This document shows, piece after piece, positions 16,128-22,370 of a stretch of 23,571 nt of DNA. The stretch comes from Microthrixaceae bacterium (lineage in GTDB: Bacteria; Actinomycetota; Acidimicrobiia; Acidimicrobiales; DATDAH01), in NCBI GenBank assembly GCA_020637195.1, contig JACJWK010000031.1:1-23571 (forward strand). Direction: 5' to 3'. How positions within the stretch are numbered: position 1 is the stretch's first letter; each line of letters begins with the position of its first letter. The translations under genes were made by a program, and so were the position numbers. A model generated the notes under the pieces. It worked only from the letters and a program-made list of their open reading frames with translations, had not been told where the DNA came from and made no database searches.

Positions 16128-16146
16128 GCCCCGGACGGTCCGGGGC
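16128..16146 (-). promoter_or_regulatory. Strong hairpin in the rpsF leader (candidate S6:S18 autoregulatory site)
   Basis: GCCCCGGA (16128-16135) and TCCGGGGC (16139-16146) form a perfect 8-bp stem closed by three bases that read CCG in the mRNA. It lies between the candidate rpsF promoter and the ribosome binding site. A CCG-containing leader structure bound by S6:S18 is known in other bacteria, so autogenous control is plausible. The full consensus was not verified here. Confidence 0.4.
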
Positions 16147-16166
16147 AGGGTTCAGTTGAGCTGGCC

Positions 16167-16172
16167 ATGCTA
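16167..16172 (-). promoter_or_regulatory. Candidate -10 element (TAGCAT) of the rpsF operon
   Basis: TAGCAT on the minus strand lies about 80 nt before the rpsF start codon, in the gap after vapC. It resembles the TAnnnT boxes seen before other genes here. The -35 region is poor, so confidence is modest. Confidence 0.4.
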
Positions 16173-16246
16173 GTGGGGCGGGCGGCGAGATCCCTCATCG
16201 ACGCCATCATGGCCAGGGGGTGTGACAGGACCCGCGGCGCGAGCGG

Positions 16247-16633
16247 TCAGACGACCTCGATCGAGACGTCGCCGTCGGCCGCGGCGGCGACGCGGCCGAG
16301 GTCCCGGGGGTCCGAGGTCCAGACGAGGTCGCGGCGACGGGCCGCCCCCTCGACCACCGCCACGTCGACGACGTCGTCGTGGCCCGAGGCCGCGATCAGG
16401 GCGCCGACGGCGCGCGCCCGGCGCTCGTCCAGGGGCTCGACCCGACAACCCCGGAGGAGCCGGGCGAGGCTCGCCTGGCGCGGCCCCCCGCCCCGCCACG
16501 CCTGGGCGACGACCGGCGCCGGAACGACGGGCAGGTGCCCCGCCTCCAACAACGACCGGTGGCGGACCCAGAGCGCCCGGTCGTCGCGCTCGGCCGCGAG
16601 CAGGGCGCCGGTGTCGTAGGTGACGCCCGACAT
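16247..16633 (-). CDS. PIN-domain toxin, VapC-type ribonuclease
   Basis: A 128-residue PIN-domain protein, the usual size for a VapC toxin. VapC proteins are Mg2+-dependent RNases that cut tRNA or rRNA when released from their antitoxin. The N-terminal strand TYDTGALLAAE carries Asp7, SGHDDVVDVAVVEGA carries the central acidic cluster (Asp86-Asp90), and TSDPRDL carries Asp108 and Asp111. At the position where many PIN domains have Glu, the sequence reads VVPAPVVAQAW, with Gln44; whether this weakens the metal site is unclear. The ATG overlaps the antitoxin stop by one base (TGATG), giving coupled translation. It lies just upstream of the rpsF promoter region on the same strand. Confidence 0.87.
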   Translation of the reverse strand: MSGVTYDTGALLAAERDDRALWVRHRSLLEAGHLPVVPAPVVAQAWRGGGPRQASLARLLRGCRVEPLDERRARAVGALIAASGHDDVVDVAVVEGAARRRDLVWTSDPRDLGRVAAAADGDVSIEVV

Positions 16634-16905
16634 CAGGCGCTTCGACGGGTGATCGGCCCCGGCGGCTCACCGCTCAGGACGCGCGTCGCCCAGGCCCGGC
16701 CGTCCTCGAGCTCCTCGTCGGTGAACGCGCCGTGCTCGGCCTCCCACTCGGCGATGCCGGCCAGGCCCCGCCGGAGACGGAAGTGGTGCTCGACCACGCG
16801 GGCGAGCCAGGCGCTCACGCTCAGACCGGCCGCCACCGCGGCGGCCTCGACCGCGGCGTCGACGTCCTCGGGCAGGGAGATGGACCGTCGGCTGACCGGG
16901 CTCAC
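16633..16905 (-). CDS. Ribbon-helix-helix antitoxin, VapB-type
   Basis: A 90-residue protein from GTG 16905. The N-terminal SRRSISLPEDVDAAVEAAA followed by GLSVSAWLARVVEHHFR is a ribbon-helix-helix DNA-binding domain. The acidic C-terminal half (AEWEAEHGAFTDEELEDG) is the usual toxin-wrapping segment. Antitoxins of this kind neutralise the toxin and repress their own promoter. I chose GTG 16905 because TACGAT lies exactly 6 nt upstream, the spacing of a leaderless transcript. A start at 16941 would add 12 residues that span this promoter-like box. The stop overlaps the toxin ATG by one base. Confidence 0.85.
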   Translation of the reverse strand: MSPVSRRSISLPEDVDAAVEAAAVAAGLSVSAWLARVVEHHFRLRRGLAGIAEWEAEHGAFTDEELEDGRAWATRVLSGEPPGPITRRSA

Positions 16906-16911
16906 CCGGCC

Positions 16912-16917
16912 ATCGTA
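16912..16917 (-). promoter_or_regulatory. -10 element (TACGAT) of a leaderless vapB transcript
   Basis: TACGAT is separated from the GTG at 16905 by 6 nt (GGCCGG) and no Shine-Dalgarno precedes the codon. Spacing and hexamer match the box before the gene at 22371, supporting leaderless initiation. Confidence 0.5.
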
Positions 16918-16973
16918 GCCGATCAGTAGGAAGGATGACATCTCGGACCATCTCCGTGCATCCCCATCTCAAC

Positions 16974-17018
16974 GGATCGTCGACCGCGGGATCGTCGACC
17001 GCGGGATCGTCGACCGCG
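16974..17018. repeat. Three perfect tandem copies of a 15-bp unit upstream of the RCK_C membrane protein
   Basis: GGATCGTCGACCGCG is repeated exactly at 16974-16988, 16989-17003 and 17004-17018. Each copy contains the GTCGAC palindrome. The array fills the gap between the divergent vapB gene (minus) and the membrane protein starting at 17045. It ends 26 nt before that start, so it overlaps where a promoter should be. Confidence 0.9.
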
Positions 17019-17044
17019 GATTCCTTGGGGGTAGGAGGAGGGCG

Positions 17045-17824
17045 ATGTACGCGATCGCCCTCGTGCTCGTCGTCGCGCTCCTCTCGTTGATCGTGACGAG
17101 GGTGGCATCGGTCGCGTTGACGGCGAGCGGCATGACCCGGACGTCGGCGCGCTTCCAGGCCCGGTCGGCACTCACCGGCGTGGGGTTCACCACGGGCGAG
17201 TCCGAGCTGGTGGTCAACCACCCGGTTCGCCGTCGGGTCGTGATGACCCTGATGCTGCTCGGCAACGTGGGCCTCGTGACCGTCGTCGCCGGGGTCCTGC
17301 GGACCTTCATCGGCGCCGAGGGCGGTGGCCCCGGCGTCCAGCGGCTCCTCCTGCTCATCGGCGGTCTCACCGCCATCTACGTCGTCTCCCGGTCGTCCCG
17401 GTTCGATCGGGCCATGACCCGTCTGGCCCAGCGCGCCATCGCCAGGTTCACCGCCCTGCCGGCTCGCGACCGGGCCACGCTGCTCGAGATCGCCGGCGAC
17501 CACGTCGTGCAGGAGCTCGCCGTCTGCGAGCAGGACTGGATCGCAGGGAAGCGCCTCGGCGAGGCGAGGCTGAAAGACGAGGGCATCGTGGTCCTGGGCG
17601 TCGCCCGCCGCTCCGGGGTGTACCTCGGCGCCCCCGATCGGGACACCCCCGTCGAGGCGGGCGACCTCCTCGTCGTCTACGGGCGAGGCGACGTCCTGGC
17701 GGCGCTCGACGAGCGCACCGCCGGCCGCGGCGGGGAGCAGGCGCACGCTCGGGCCGCCACGCAGGGCGAGCGGATCCGGTGGGGTGAGCGCCGGGCCGAC
17801 CCGGCCGCGGACACCGACCGATGA
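17045..17824 (+). CDS. Membrane protein with Trk-like loop and RCK_C (TrkA-C) domain
   Basis: A 259-residue protein. Three hydrophobic segments are seen (about residues 2-22, 65-86 and 98-115). Between the first two lies ARSALTGVGFTTGESELV (residues 39-56), which resembles the filter loop and following helix of Trk/Ktr potassium channels. Residues about 155-222 form an RCK_C domain (CEQDWIAGKRLGEARL, VVLGVARRSG, DTPVEAGDLLVVYGRGD), a ligand-binding module that gates K+ transport in response to nucleotides or other ligands. A basic/acidic tail follows. ATG 17045 has GGAGG 6 nt upstream. With one pore-like loop it would need to oligomerise or assist another subunit; ion transport or its regulation is inference. 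Three 15-bp repeats precede the gene. Confidence 0.85.
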   Translation: MYAIALVLVVALLSLIVTRVASVALTASGMTRTSARFQARSALTGVGFTTGESELVVNHPVRRRVVMTLMLLGNVGLVTVVAGVLRTFIGAEGGGPGVQRLLLLIGGLTAIYVVSRSSRFDRAMTRLAQRAIARFTALPARDRATLLEIAGDHVVQELAVCEQDWIAGKRLGEARLKDEGIVVLGVARRSGVYLGAPDRDTPVEAGDLLVVYGRGDVLAALDERTAGRGGEQAHARAATQGERIRWGERRADPAADTDR

Positions 17825-17909
17825 CCGGCGTCTCCGGCCGAGAGCGGCGCCCGAAGCGGCCGCAGGGCGCTCATGGAGCGGCGGCGCCGTGGGTAGGGCC
17901 TCTTCTTCC

Positions 17910-18104
17910 ATGCCCAAGGACCGCGACCAGCAGACACCCGACGATCCCGAGGACTGGTCGGCGCTCACGACCTCCCGAGGCCAGGGCACCGGCGGCACCG
18001 GCTACGACCGGCTCGCCGGCGAGGAGGCGCGACCCAGCCTGCACGACGAGGACTCGACGGCCGAGACCATCCCCGAGCCGCTCCCCGGCGACGAGGCCGA
18101 CTGA
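17910..18104 (+). CDS. Small acidic hypothetical protein
   Basis: A 64-residue hydrophilic, strongly acidic protein starting MPKDRDQQTPDDPEDWSAL and ending PLPGDEAD, with a Gly/Thr-rich middle (TTSRGQGTGGTGYDRL). It has no Cys, membrane segment or recognised domain, and is probably largely disordered. No Shine-Dalgarno precedes ATG 17910; TAGGGC lies 10 nt upstream, so a leaderless or near-leaderless transcript is possible. The same frame is open upstream to 17784, but that part is Arg/Pro-rich and unconvincing. I do not recognise a function. Confidence 0.6.
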   Translation: MPKDRDQQTPDDPEDWSALTTSRGQGTGGTGYDRLAGEEARPSLHDEDSTAETIPEPLPGDEAD

Positions 18105-18225
18105 CCGGGCCGAGCCGCCCCCGAACGGGCCCCCACCGCCCCGATTGCGACGTCGAACCCGTCGCACCGAAGCCGTCGCACCGGACCCGTCGCATGGCTG
18201 CGGTGACCGCGACCGAGCAGGTGGA

Positions 18226-18313
<88 letters not shown>

Positions 18314-18416
18314 CGAACTGCGAGGGCCGACTCTACACGGCCCCGGCCCGGCCGTCGCCGTGCTCATCACTGCCGCGCAGCGCCAGCGCGTGAGAGTTTG
18401 CGCTGCGCTCGCGGAG

Positions 18417-18432
18417 AGTGGCACAAGTCACA
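18417..18432. promoter_or_regulatory. Candidate CRP-type site (GTG-N8-CAC) upstream of the rpf-like gene
   Basis: AGTGGCACAAGTCACA keeps the GTG-N8-CAC core of the CRP/FNR consensus TGTGA-N6-TCACA, with the right half perfect and the left half degenerate. CRP control of rpfA is known in Mycobacterium tuberculosis. Here it is only suggested by pattern and position. Confidence 0.3.
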
Positions 18433-18441
18433 CGGCTGTAT

Positions 18442-18469
18442 GTTGCGGTTTCGCAACGGTCGTTGCGAA
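18442..18469. promoter_or_regulatory. Overlapping alternative hairpins in the rpf-like upstream region
   Basis: GTTGCG (18442-18447) can pair with CGCAAC (18452-18457). The segment TTCGCAAC (18450-18457) can instead pair with GTTGCGAA (18462-18469). The two stems share the middle arm and exclude each other. In DNA the same sequence is a repeated 6-bp half-site that could bind a protein. Confidence 0.55.
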
Positions 18470-18741
18470 GATGACACCAACGAACCAGAGCGCGCTTCGG
18501 CGCGCGTCCGGTGACGGGTGCCCCGTGGAGGGCGCCGGCCAGGGCCACCGCAGCACCCGGTACGCCTCCCCACCTCCGCTCTCCCTCCGACGCGCGCAGC
18601 GCACGAGGGGACCGGCGGCGGCCCGGCCCACCGGAGCGCTTCCCCGACGAAGGAGCACCCCCAAGGTGCCGCAGCAGCCGACCGAAGAAGACTCCGAAGC
18701 GTTGATGCGCCGCAGCGCCGCCACCGTCGTGGCGCTGCTTC

Positions 18742-19458
18742 GTGGCCCTCGTGGCCACCCTGGCCGCCACGCTGGTGGCCCCCGCCGTCGCCGGCGCCCA
18801 GACCTCTCCGGCGGCGCCCGACCCGGACCCGACGTCCACCACCTCGACCACCGTCGCCCCGGGTGACCCCACCACGACGACGGTCCCCGCCCCCACGAAC
18901 GTCACGCCGGTCGACCCCGCCAGCAGCACCGACGGTGCGGCCGCGCCGGACGCCCAGGCGGTCGAGCCCACGCTCCCGCCGGCGGTGGCCGCCGCGGCCC
19001 AGGCCCGGGCCACCCGACCCCGCGGCCCCCGCAACCTCTCCGAGGCCACGTACGTGTACACGGCCCGTGAGGTGAAGCAGGCCTGGAACAACAGCCACGT
19101 GAAGAAGATCACGCTGGCCGAGGCCCGCACCCTGGCCCGCTACCTCAACGCGGTGGTGGCCAACCAGATCCGCCAGTACCTGCTGGCCGTCTACCTCAAC
19201 GCGGTGAACGCCGCCGTGCCCAACCAGGCCAACTGGGACCGGGTCGCGCAGTGCGAGTCGGGCGGCAACTGGCACCTCAGCACCGGCAACGGCTTCTACG
19301 GCGGCCTCCAGTTCAGCCTGTCGACCTGGCGCTCCGTGGGTGGCACCGGCTACCCGCACCAGCACAGCCGGATCGAGCAGATCCGCCGGGCCAACCTCTT
19401 GAAGGACCGAGCCGGGCTCGGCCAGTGGCCCCACTGCGGGAGCCGCTTCTACGGCTGA
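18742..19458 (+). CDS. Resuscitation-promoting-factor (Rpf) domain protein, secreted muralidase; signal peptide frameshifted
   Basis: The Rpf frame runs to 19458. The C-terminal 70 residues are a complete Rpf domain, a lysozyme-like fold that cleaves peptidoglycan and promotes exit from dormancy. NWDRVAQCESGGNW carries the catalytic Glu172 and Cys171, followed by FYGGLQFSLSTW and GQWPHC, with Cys232 for the disulfide. A Thr/Pro/Ala-rich low-complexity segment (about 20-85) and a helical region (about 100-160) precede it. The only start in this frame is GTG 18742, which cuts a signal peptide short (ALVATLAATLVAPAVAGAQ). ATG 18705, in another frame, gives a good n-region (MRRSAATVVAL). Removing one base near 18736-18739 would join them into a typical signal sequence. 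So the true start is probably 18705, with a 1-nt mutation or sequence error. Confidence 0.85.
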   Translation: MALVATLAATLVAPAVAGAQTSPAAPDPDPTSTTSTTVAPGDPTTTTVPAPTNVTPVDPASSTDGAAAPDAQAVEPTLPPAVAAAAQARATRPRGPRNLSEATYVYTAREVKQAWNNSHVKKITLAEARTLARYLNAVVANQIRQYLLAVYLNAVNAAVPNQANWDRVAQCESGGNWHLSTGNGFYGGLQFSLSTWRSVGGTGYPHQHSRIEQIRRANLLKDRAGLGQWPHCGSRFYG

Positions 19459-19512
19459 CGCCCGCACCTGGATCCCGTCCGGCGCCCCTCCCCCCTCGGC
19501 GCCGGGCCGGCT

Positions 19513-19549
19513 CGACGGCCCGCCACTCCCCCCGGGTGGCGGGCCGTCG
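19513..19549. terminator. Bidirectional hairpin terminator between convergent genes
   Basis: A perfect 14-bp GC-rich stem (19513-19526 with 19536-19549) and a 9-nt loop lie between the 3' ends of the Rpf gene (plus) and the GGDEF gene (minus). There is no U-tract, as is common in high-GC actinobacteria. Confidence 0.75.
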
Positions 19550-19587
19550 CCGTTGCCGGCCACGGTCGGGGCGGGATCGGCGCGGGG

Positions 19588-20136
19588 TCAGGACGACGCG
19601 CCGTCGCCCGCCTGCTTGACGCGGTACATGTCCTGGTCGGCCCGCAACAGCAGGTCCCCGGGGTCGACGGCGGGATCGTCGGACGCGGCCACACCGACCG
19701 ACACCCGCAGCCCGGCCTCGAGCCGCCCACCGCCGGCGCCGGCGAACGGCTCGGCCAGCGCCGCCGTGATCCGCTGCGCCACCTCCGCGGCGGCCTCGGC
19801 CCCCGTGCCCTCGCACACGACCACGAACTCGTCGCCGCCGTAGCGGGCCACGGTGTCGGCCGGGCGCAGGACCGATCCGATCCGCCGGCCCACCTCCACC
19901 AGCACCTCGTCGCCCACGACGTGGCCGAAGCGGTCGTTGACCTCCTTGAAGTCGTCGAGGTCGCAGAACAGCACCGCCACCTCCTCGCCGGTGCGGCCGA
20001 GCCGCGCGGCCGCCTGGGCGAGGCGGTCCTCGAGCAGGGCCCGGTTGGGCAGCTCGGTCAGCGGGTCGTGGGTGGCGCGATGCGCCAGTTGGGACTCCAG
20101 CCGGCGCCGGTCCGTCACGTCGTCCAGCGCCACCAA
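19588..20136 (-). CDS. GGDEF-domain diguanylate cyclase (intact 3' part of a PAS-PAS-GGDEF gene)
   Basis: The intact frame encodes the end of a PAS domain (LVALDDVTDRRRLESQL) linked to a full GGDEF domain. Diguanylate cyclases join two GTP into the second messenger c-di-GMP. The domain shows HDPLTELPNRALLEDRL, FCDLDDFKEVNDRFGH, the active-site YGGDEFVVV, and an inhibitory I-site RPAD five residues before GGDEF, so product inhibition is expected. SVGVAA and the final ADQDMYRVKQ complete the fold. The frame stays open upstream to 20973, but recognisable PAS sequence upstream is scattered over other frames, so I list only the reliable part. TTG 20136 and GTG 20133 are nominal starts, not real ones; the true start should be near 20.8-20.95 kb. 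Confidence 0.85.
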   Translation of the reverse strand: MVALDDVTDRRRLESQLAHRATHDPLTELPNRALLEDRLAQAAARLGRTGEEVAVLFCDLDDFKEVNDRFGHVVGDEVLVEVGRRIGSVLRPADTVARYGGDEFVVVCEGTGAEAAAEVAQRITAALAEPFAGAGGGRLEAGLRVSVGVAASDDPAVDPGDLLLRADQDMYRVKQAGDGASS

Positions 20137-20900
20137 CCAGCCGGCCCGCGAGCGCCGGCCGCCTGCGTCCCGGGGGCACTGGCCAGCGCACGAAGCGGGC
20201 GTAACGTGCGTCCCGCCGCCCTGCATCGGAACGTCGCTCTGCGACTTCGTCGCCCAGCACGCGGGCCGTACCACCTCGCGCGGTCTCGGCGTAGACGGCT
20301 CGAACAGCCCCGCCCAGCGGCGGGCGGTTGCACTCGAGGACGCGGGCGGCCCGTTGGAGAACACGACCCCCCGTCCGCGCGCACAGGATGCCTGAGGGTA
20401 CGGCTCGGCTAGCGGAAGCAGCCCCACCGCCGCGCTCCCCTGCCGCCCGCTGCGCTCGGCCGCCGATCCCCGTGACGTCGCGGATGCGCCAGGGCGCACG
20501 TCGGGATCGTCGACCACTGACGATGACCGCCTCGATCCGCGCCAGACCCGTCCTGTGGCGGCCTGCACGTGCACCGTGGTGCAGCCCGGGTCCCGCACCT
20601 GTCGATCAGACCGAGCACGGGTCAACAGGTCGTCGGGTGGACCTGCTGGCGACGTGCACGGGGCCGCTGTCCTCTCATGACGCCGAGCCGAGGCCCCACC
20701 GACGGCCTGAGGCGCAGCCCGCCTCCTGTCGTCGCTGACTGGGAAGACGGTCCCGCTCAGGTGCTGACCAGGGCCGTGGGGTCGATCCCCGGTGCGGCCC
20801 GCGTCCGCCCCGCCGACCGCCGTCGAGCGGTGCCGGCCATCAGCCATCGGTCCGCACCCTCTGCCACCGCCCCGCTGGTCCCGCCGGGCGCCTCGCCTGG
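20137..20900 (-). pseudogene. Frameshifted 5' part of the PAS-PAS-GGDEF gene
   Basis: On the minus strand, PAS-domain fragments appear in changing frames. DEVAERRSDAGRRDARYARF then VRWPVP is in one frame, and the continuation RDAGGRRSRAGWLVALDD is in another; dropping one G of the 5-G run at 20172-20176 joins them. Further upstream a second PAS is seen as HP/DDLL (one base missing at the G run 20635-20637), GCTTVHVQAATGRVW, RIEAVIVS and IRDVTG, again in alternating frames. The pattern is many 1-nt indels, mostly in G/C runs. The upstream limit is approximate. Either the gene is decaying or this stretch was read poorly. Confidence 0.65.
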
Positions 20901-21089
20901 CTCGCGCCACCGCTCCGCGCCGCCCGCCGTGCCCCCGCCGCTTCTGGCACCCGTGCTGTCGGCGACGACGCATGGCGGATCAGCCGGGACGACGCGCGGC
21001 GGGGCACCTGGGGCGGTCGGCCTGCGGTTTGCGCTGCCGCCTGGCGGGCCTTGCCTACCGTGTCGGGGCGGTGGAGCAGGTGGGATCCG

Positions 21090-21420
21090 CCGACGGCTGA
21101 CGGGTGATGGCAGGTCGGCGCCGAGCGCATGGTGCCGGGGGACTGGCGCTCAGCCGGGCGGGCGACGGGCCGCATCGTGCTGGTCGCCGGCGCCTCCTGG
21201 GTGAAGGCGGCAGTGGCCACCGAGGTCCGCCGGGGCGGTGCACGGCCGGGTGGTGAGGTGCACGAGCCGTCGCCGGACGCGTGGCGCTGCCGCGCCGCAC
21301 GTCGCCCGGGGTGCGGCGGCTGCGACTGGCAGCACATCACGGTGGGCGCCAGCCCGAGCTGCGCGCCGAGATGGTGCGCGACGCGCCACCTGCATCGGCC
21401 GGCCTGCCGACCCTGAGGTC
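21090..21420 (+). pseudogene. Frameshifted 5' part of the TrmA/RlmD-type methyltransferase gene
   Basis: Pieces of a TRAM domain and the iron-sulfur motif appear in all three plus frames: GRIVLVAGA and CGGCDWQHI in one, PHVARG in a second, PELRAEMVRDA in a third, then GRPADPEVR. Adding one G to the run at 21308-21311 joins PHVARG to CGGCDWQHI. Adding one C at 21349-21350 joins it to QPELRAEMVRDA. An in-frame stop at 21414-21416 closes the frame of the intact 3' part. The start is approximate. It is the mirror image of the damage in the divergent GGDEF gene. Confidence 0.65.
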
Positions 21421-21467
21421 CGGTCCGCCCCGCCCTCGCCGCCGAGCGCTGGCGGACGACCCTGCGG

Positions 21468-22298
21468 GTGGCGGCCGCGGACGACGGCCTCGGGCTGCGG
21501 GCGAGCGCCAGCCACGACGTGGTGGCCGTCGACGACTGCCTGGTCGCCCACCCCGCCCTGGCCGCGCTGCTCGAGCCCGGCGTGGTCGACCCCGGTGCCG
21601 CCACCGAGCTCACCCTGCGGGTGGCCGTCGCGGGCGACGGGTCGGTGGCCGGGCGCATGGTGCTGGCCGAGCCCACCGCCGCCGGCGTCACCGCCCCCGA
21701 CGACGTCACCGTGGTCGGCGGGGACGACCTCGACGCCGGGCGCCGGGCGTGGCTCCACACGTCGATCGCCGGCACCACCTTCCGGGTCTCGGCCCGCTCG
21801 TTCCTCCAGCCCAGCACCGCGGGGGCCGAGGCCCTCGTGGCCGTGGCCCGCGACCAGGTGGCGACCGCCCCCGACGGCCCCTTCGTCGACCTCTATGGCG
21901 GCATCGGCCTGTTCGCGGCCACGAGCGCCGGCGACCGGCCCGTGGTGCTGGTCGAGCGCTCCAAGTCCGCCGCGGCCGACGCCCGGGTCAACCTGGCCGA
22001 CCACCCCGGCGGCGCCCGCGTCCTGACCCAGCCCGTCGAGCGATGGCGGCCATCGGCCGCCGCCGTCGTCGTGGCCGACCCCGCCCGGCGGGGCCTCGGC
22101 CGGCGGGGCGCCGAGGTGGTGGCCCGCACGGGCGCGGCCCGCGTGGTCCTGGTCAGCTGCGACGCCGGCTCCCTCGGCCGCGACGCGGCGGCGCTGTCTG
22201 AGGCGGGGTACCGCCACGTCGAGTCGGTGGTCGTCGACCAGTTCGGCCACACCGGCCACGTCGAGGTCGTCACCCGGTTCGACGGCCCCGGCGCCTGA
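21468..22298 (+). CDS. Class I SAM-dependent RNA methyltransferase, TrmA/RlmD (RumA) family (3' part intact)
   Basis: This frame encodes the central and catalytic domains of a TrmA/RlmD-type enzyme, which methylates C5 of uridine in tRNA or 23S rRNA using S-adenosylmethionine. Seen are FRVSARSFLQPSTAGAEAL, the SAM-binding motif VDLYGGIGLFA (about residue 142), VVVADPARRGLG, the catalytic-region VVLVSCDAGSLGRD with its Cys, and the closing VDQFGHTGHVEVVTRF. The nominal start GTG 21468 is inside the conserved region: the frame is coding from about 21417 (AAERWRTTLRVAAADDG). The missing TRAM and 4Fe-4S parts lie upstream in other frames. Whether a working protein is made depends on whether those frameshifts are real. 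Confidence 0.85.
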   Translation: MAAADDGLGLRASASHDVVAVDDCLVAHPALAALLEPGVVDPGAATELTLRVAVAGDGSVAGRMVLAEPTAAGVTAPDDVTVVGGDDLDAGRRAWLHTSIAGTTFRVSARSFLQPSTAGAEALVAVARDQVATAPDGPFVDLYGGIGLFAATSAGDRPVVLVERSKSAAADARVNLADHPGGARVLTQPVERWRPSAAAVVVADPARRGLGRRGAEVVARTGAARVVLVSCDAGSLGRDAAALSEAGYRHVESVVVDQFGHTGHVEVVTRFDGPGA

Positions 22299-22312
22299 CC
22301 CGGTCGGGACGG

Positions 22313-22338
22313 CGGCCCGCTGCCCGAACGGCGGGCCG
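22313..22338 (+). terminator. Candidate hairpin terminator after the methyltransferase gene
   Basis: CGGCCCGC (22313-22320) pairs perfectly with GCGGGCCG (22331-22338) across a 10-nt loop, 14 nt after the stop codon. No U-tract follows. Confidence 0.45.
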
Positions 22339-22358
22339 GCCCGCCCGCGGGCACCGCG

Positions 22359-22364
22359 TAGCCT
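22359..22364 (+). promoter_or_regulatory. -10 element (TAGCCT) of a leaderless transcript
   Basis: TAGCCT is followed by 6 nt (GCGCGC) and then ATG 22371. There is no Shine-Dalgarno, so transcription and translation probably start at the same base. Confidence 0.5.
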
Positions 22365-22370
22365 GCGCGC

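Larger units (their letters stand above)
18314..18704. other. Non-coding upstream region of the rpf-like gene
   Basis: About 390 nt between the tRNA and the Rpf-domain gene hold no credible ORF. It contains a GTG-N8-CAC site (18418-18431), two mutually exclusive hairpins (18442-18469) and a GCGCGC-TTCG-GCGCGC tetraloop hairpin (18490-18505). I looked for the c-di-AMP riboswitch often found before actinobacterial rpf genes and did not find its conserved motifs. A long structured leader is likely. Confidence 0.5.

Noticed and set aside
16974..17018. CRISPR array or replication iterons
   Set aside because: The units are contiguous 15-mers without spacers, and no cas gene, rep gene or origin features are nearby.
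18314..18704. c-di-AMP (ydaO-type) riboswitch before the rpf-like gene
   Set aside because: Expected from family habit, but the conserved GGGGTGAAT and CCGAACCCG-type motifs are not present on either strand.
20569..21204. Plus-strand 211-codon frame in the frameshifted patch
   Set aside because: No domain and poor codon pattern; it lies antisense to PAS remnants and over the start of the methyltransferase.
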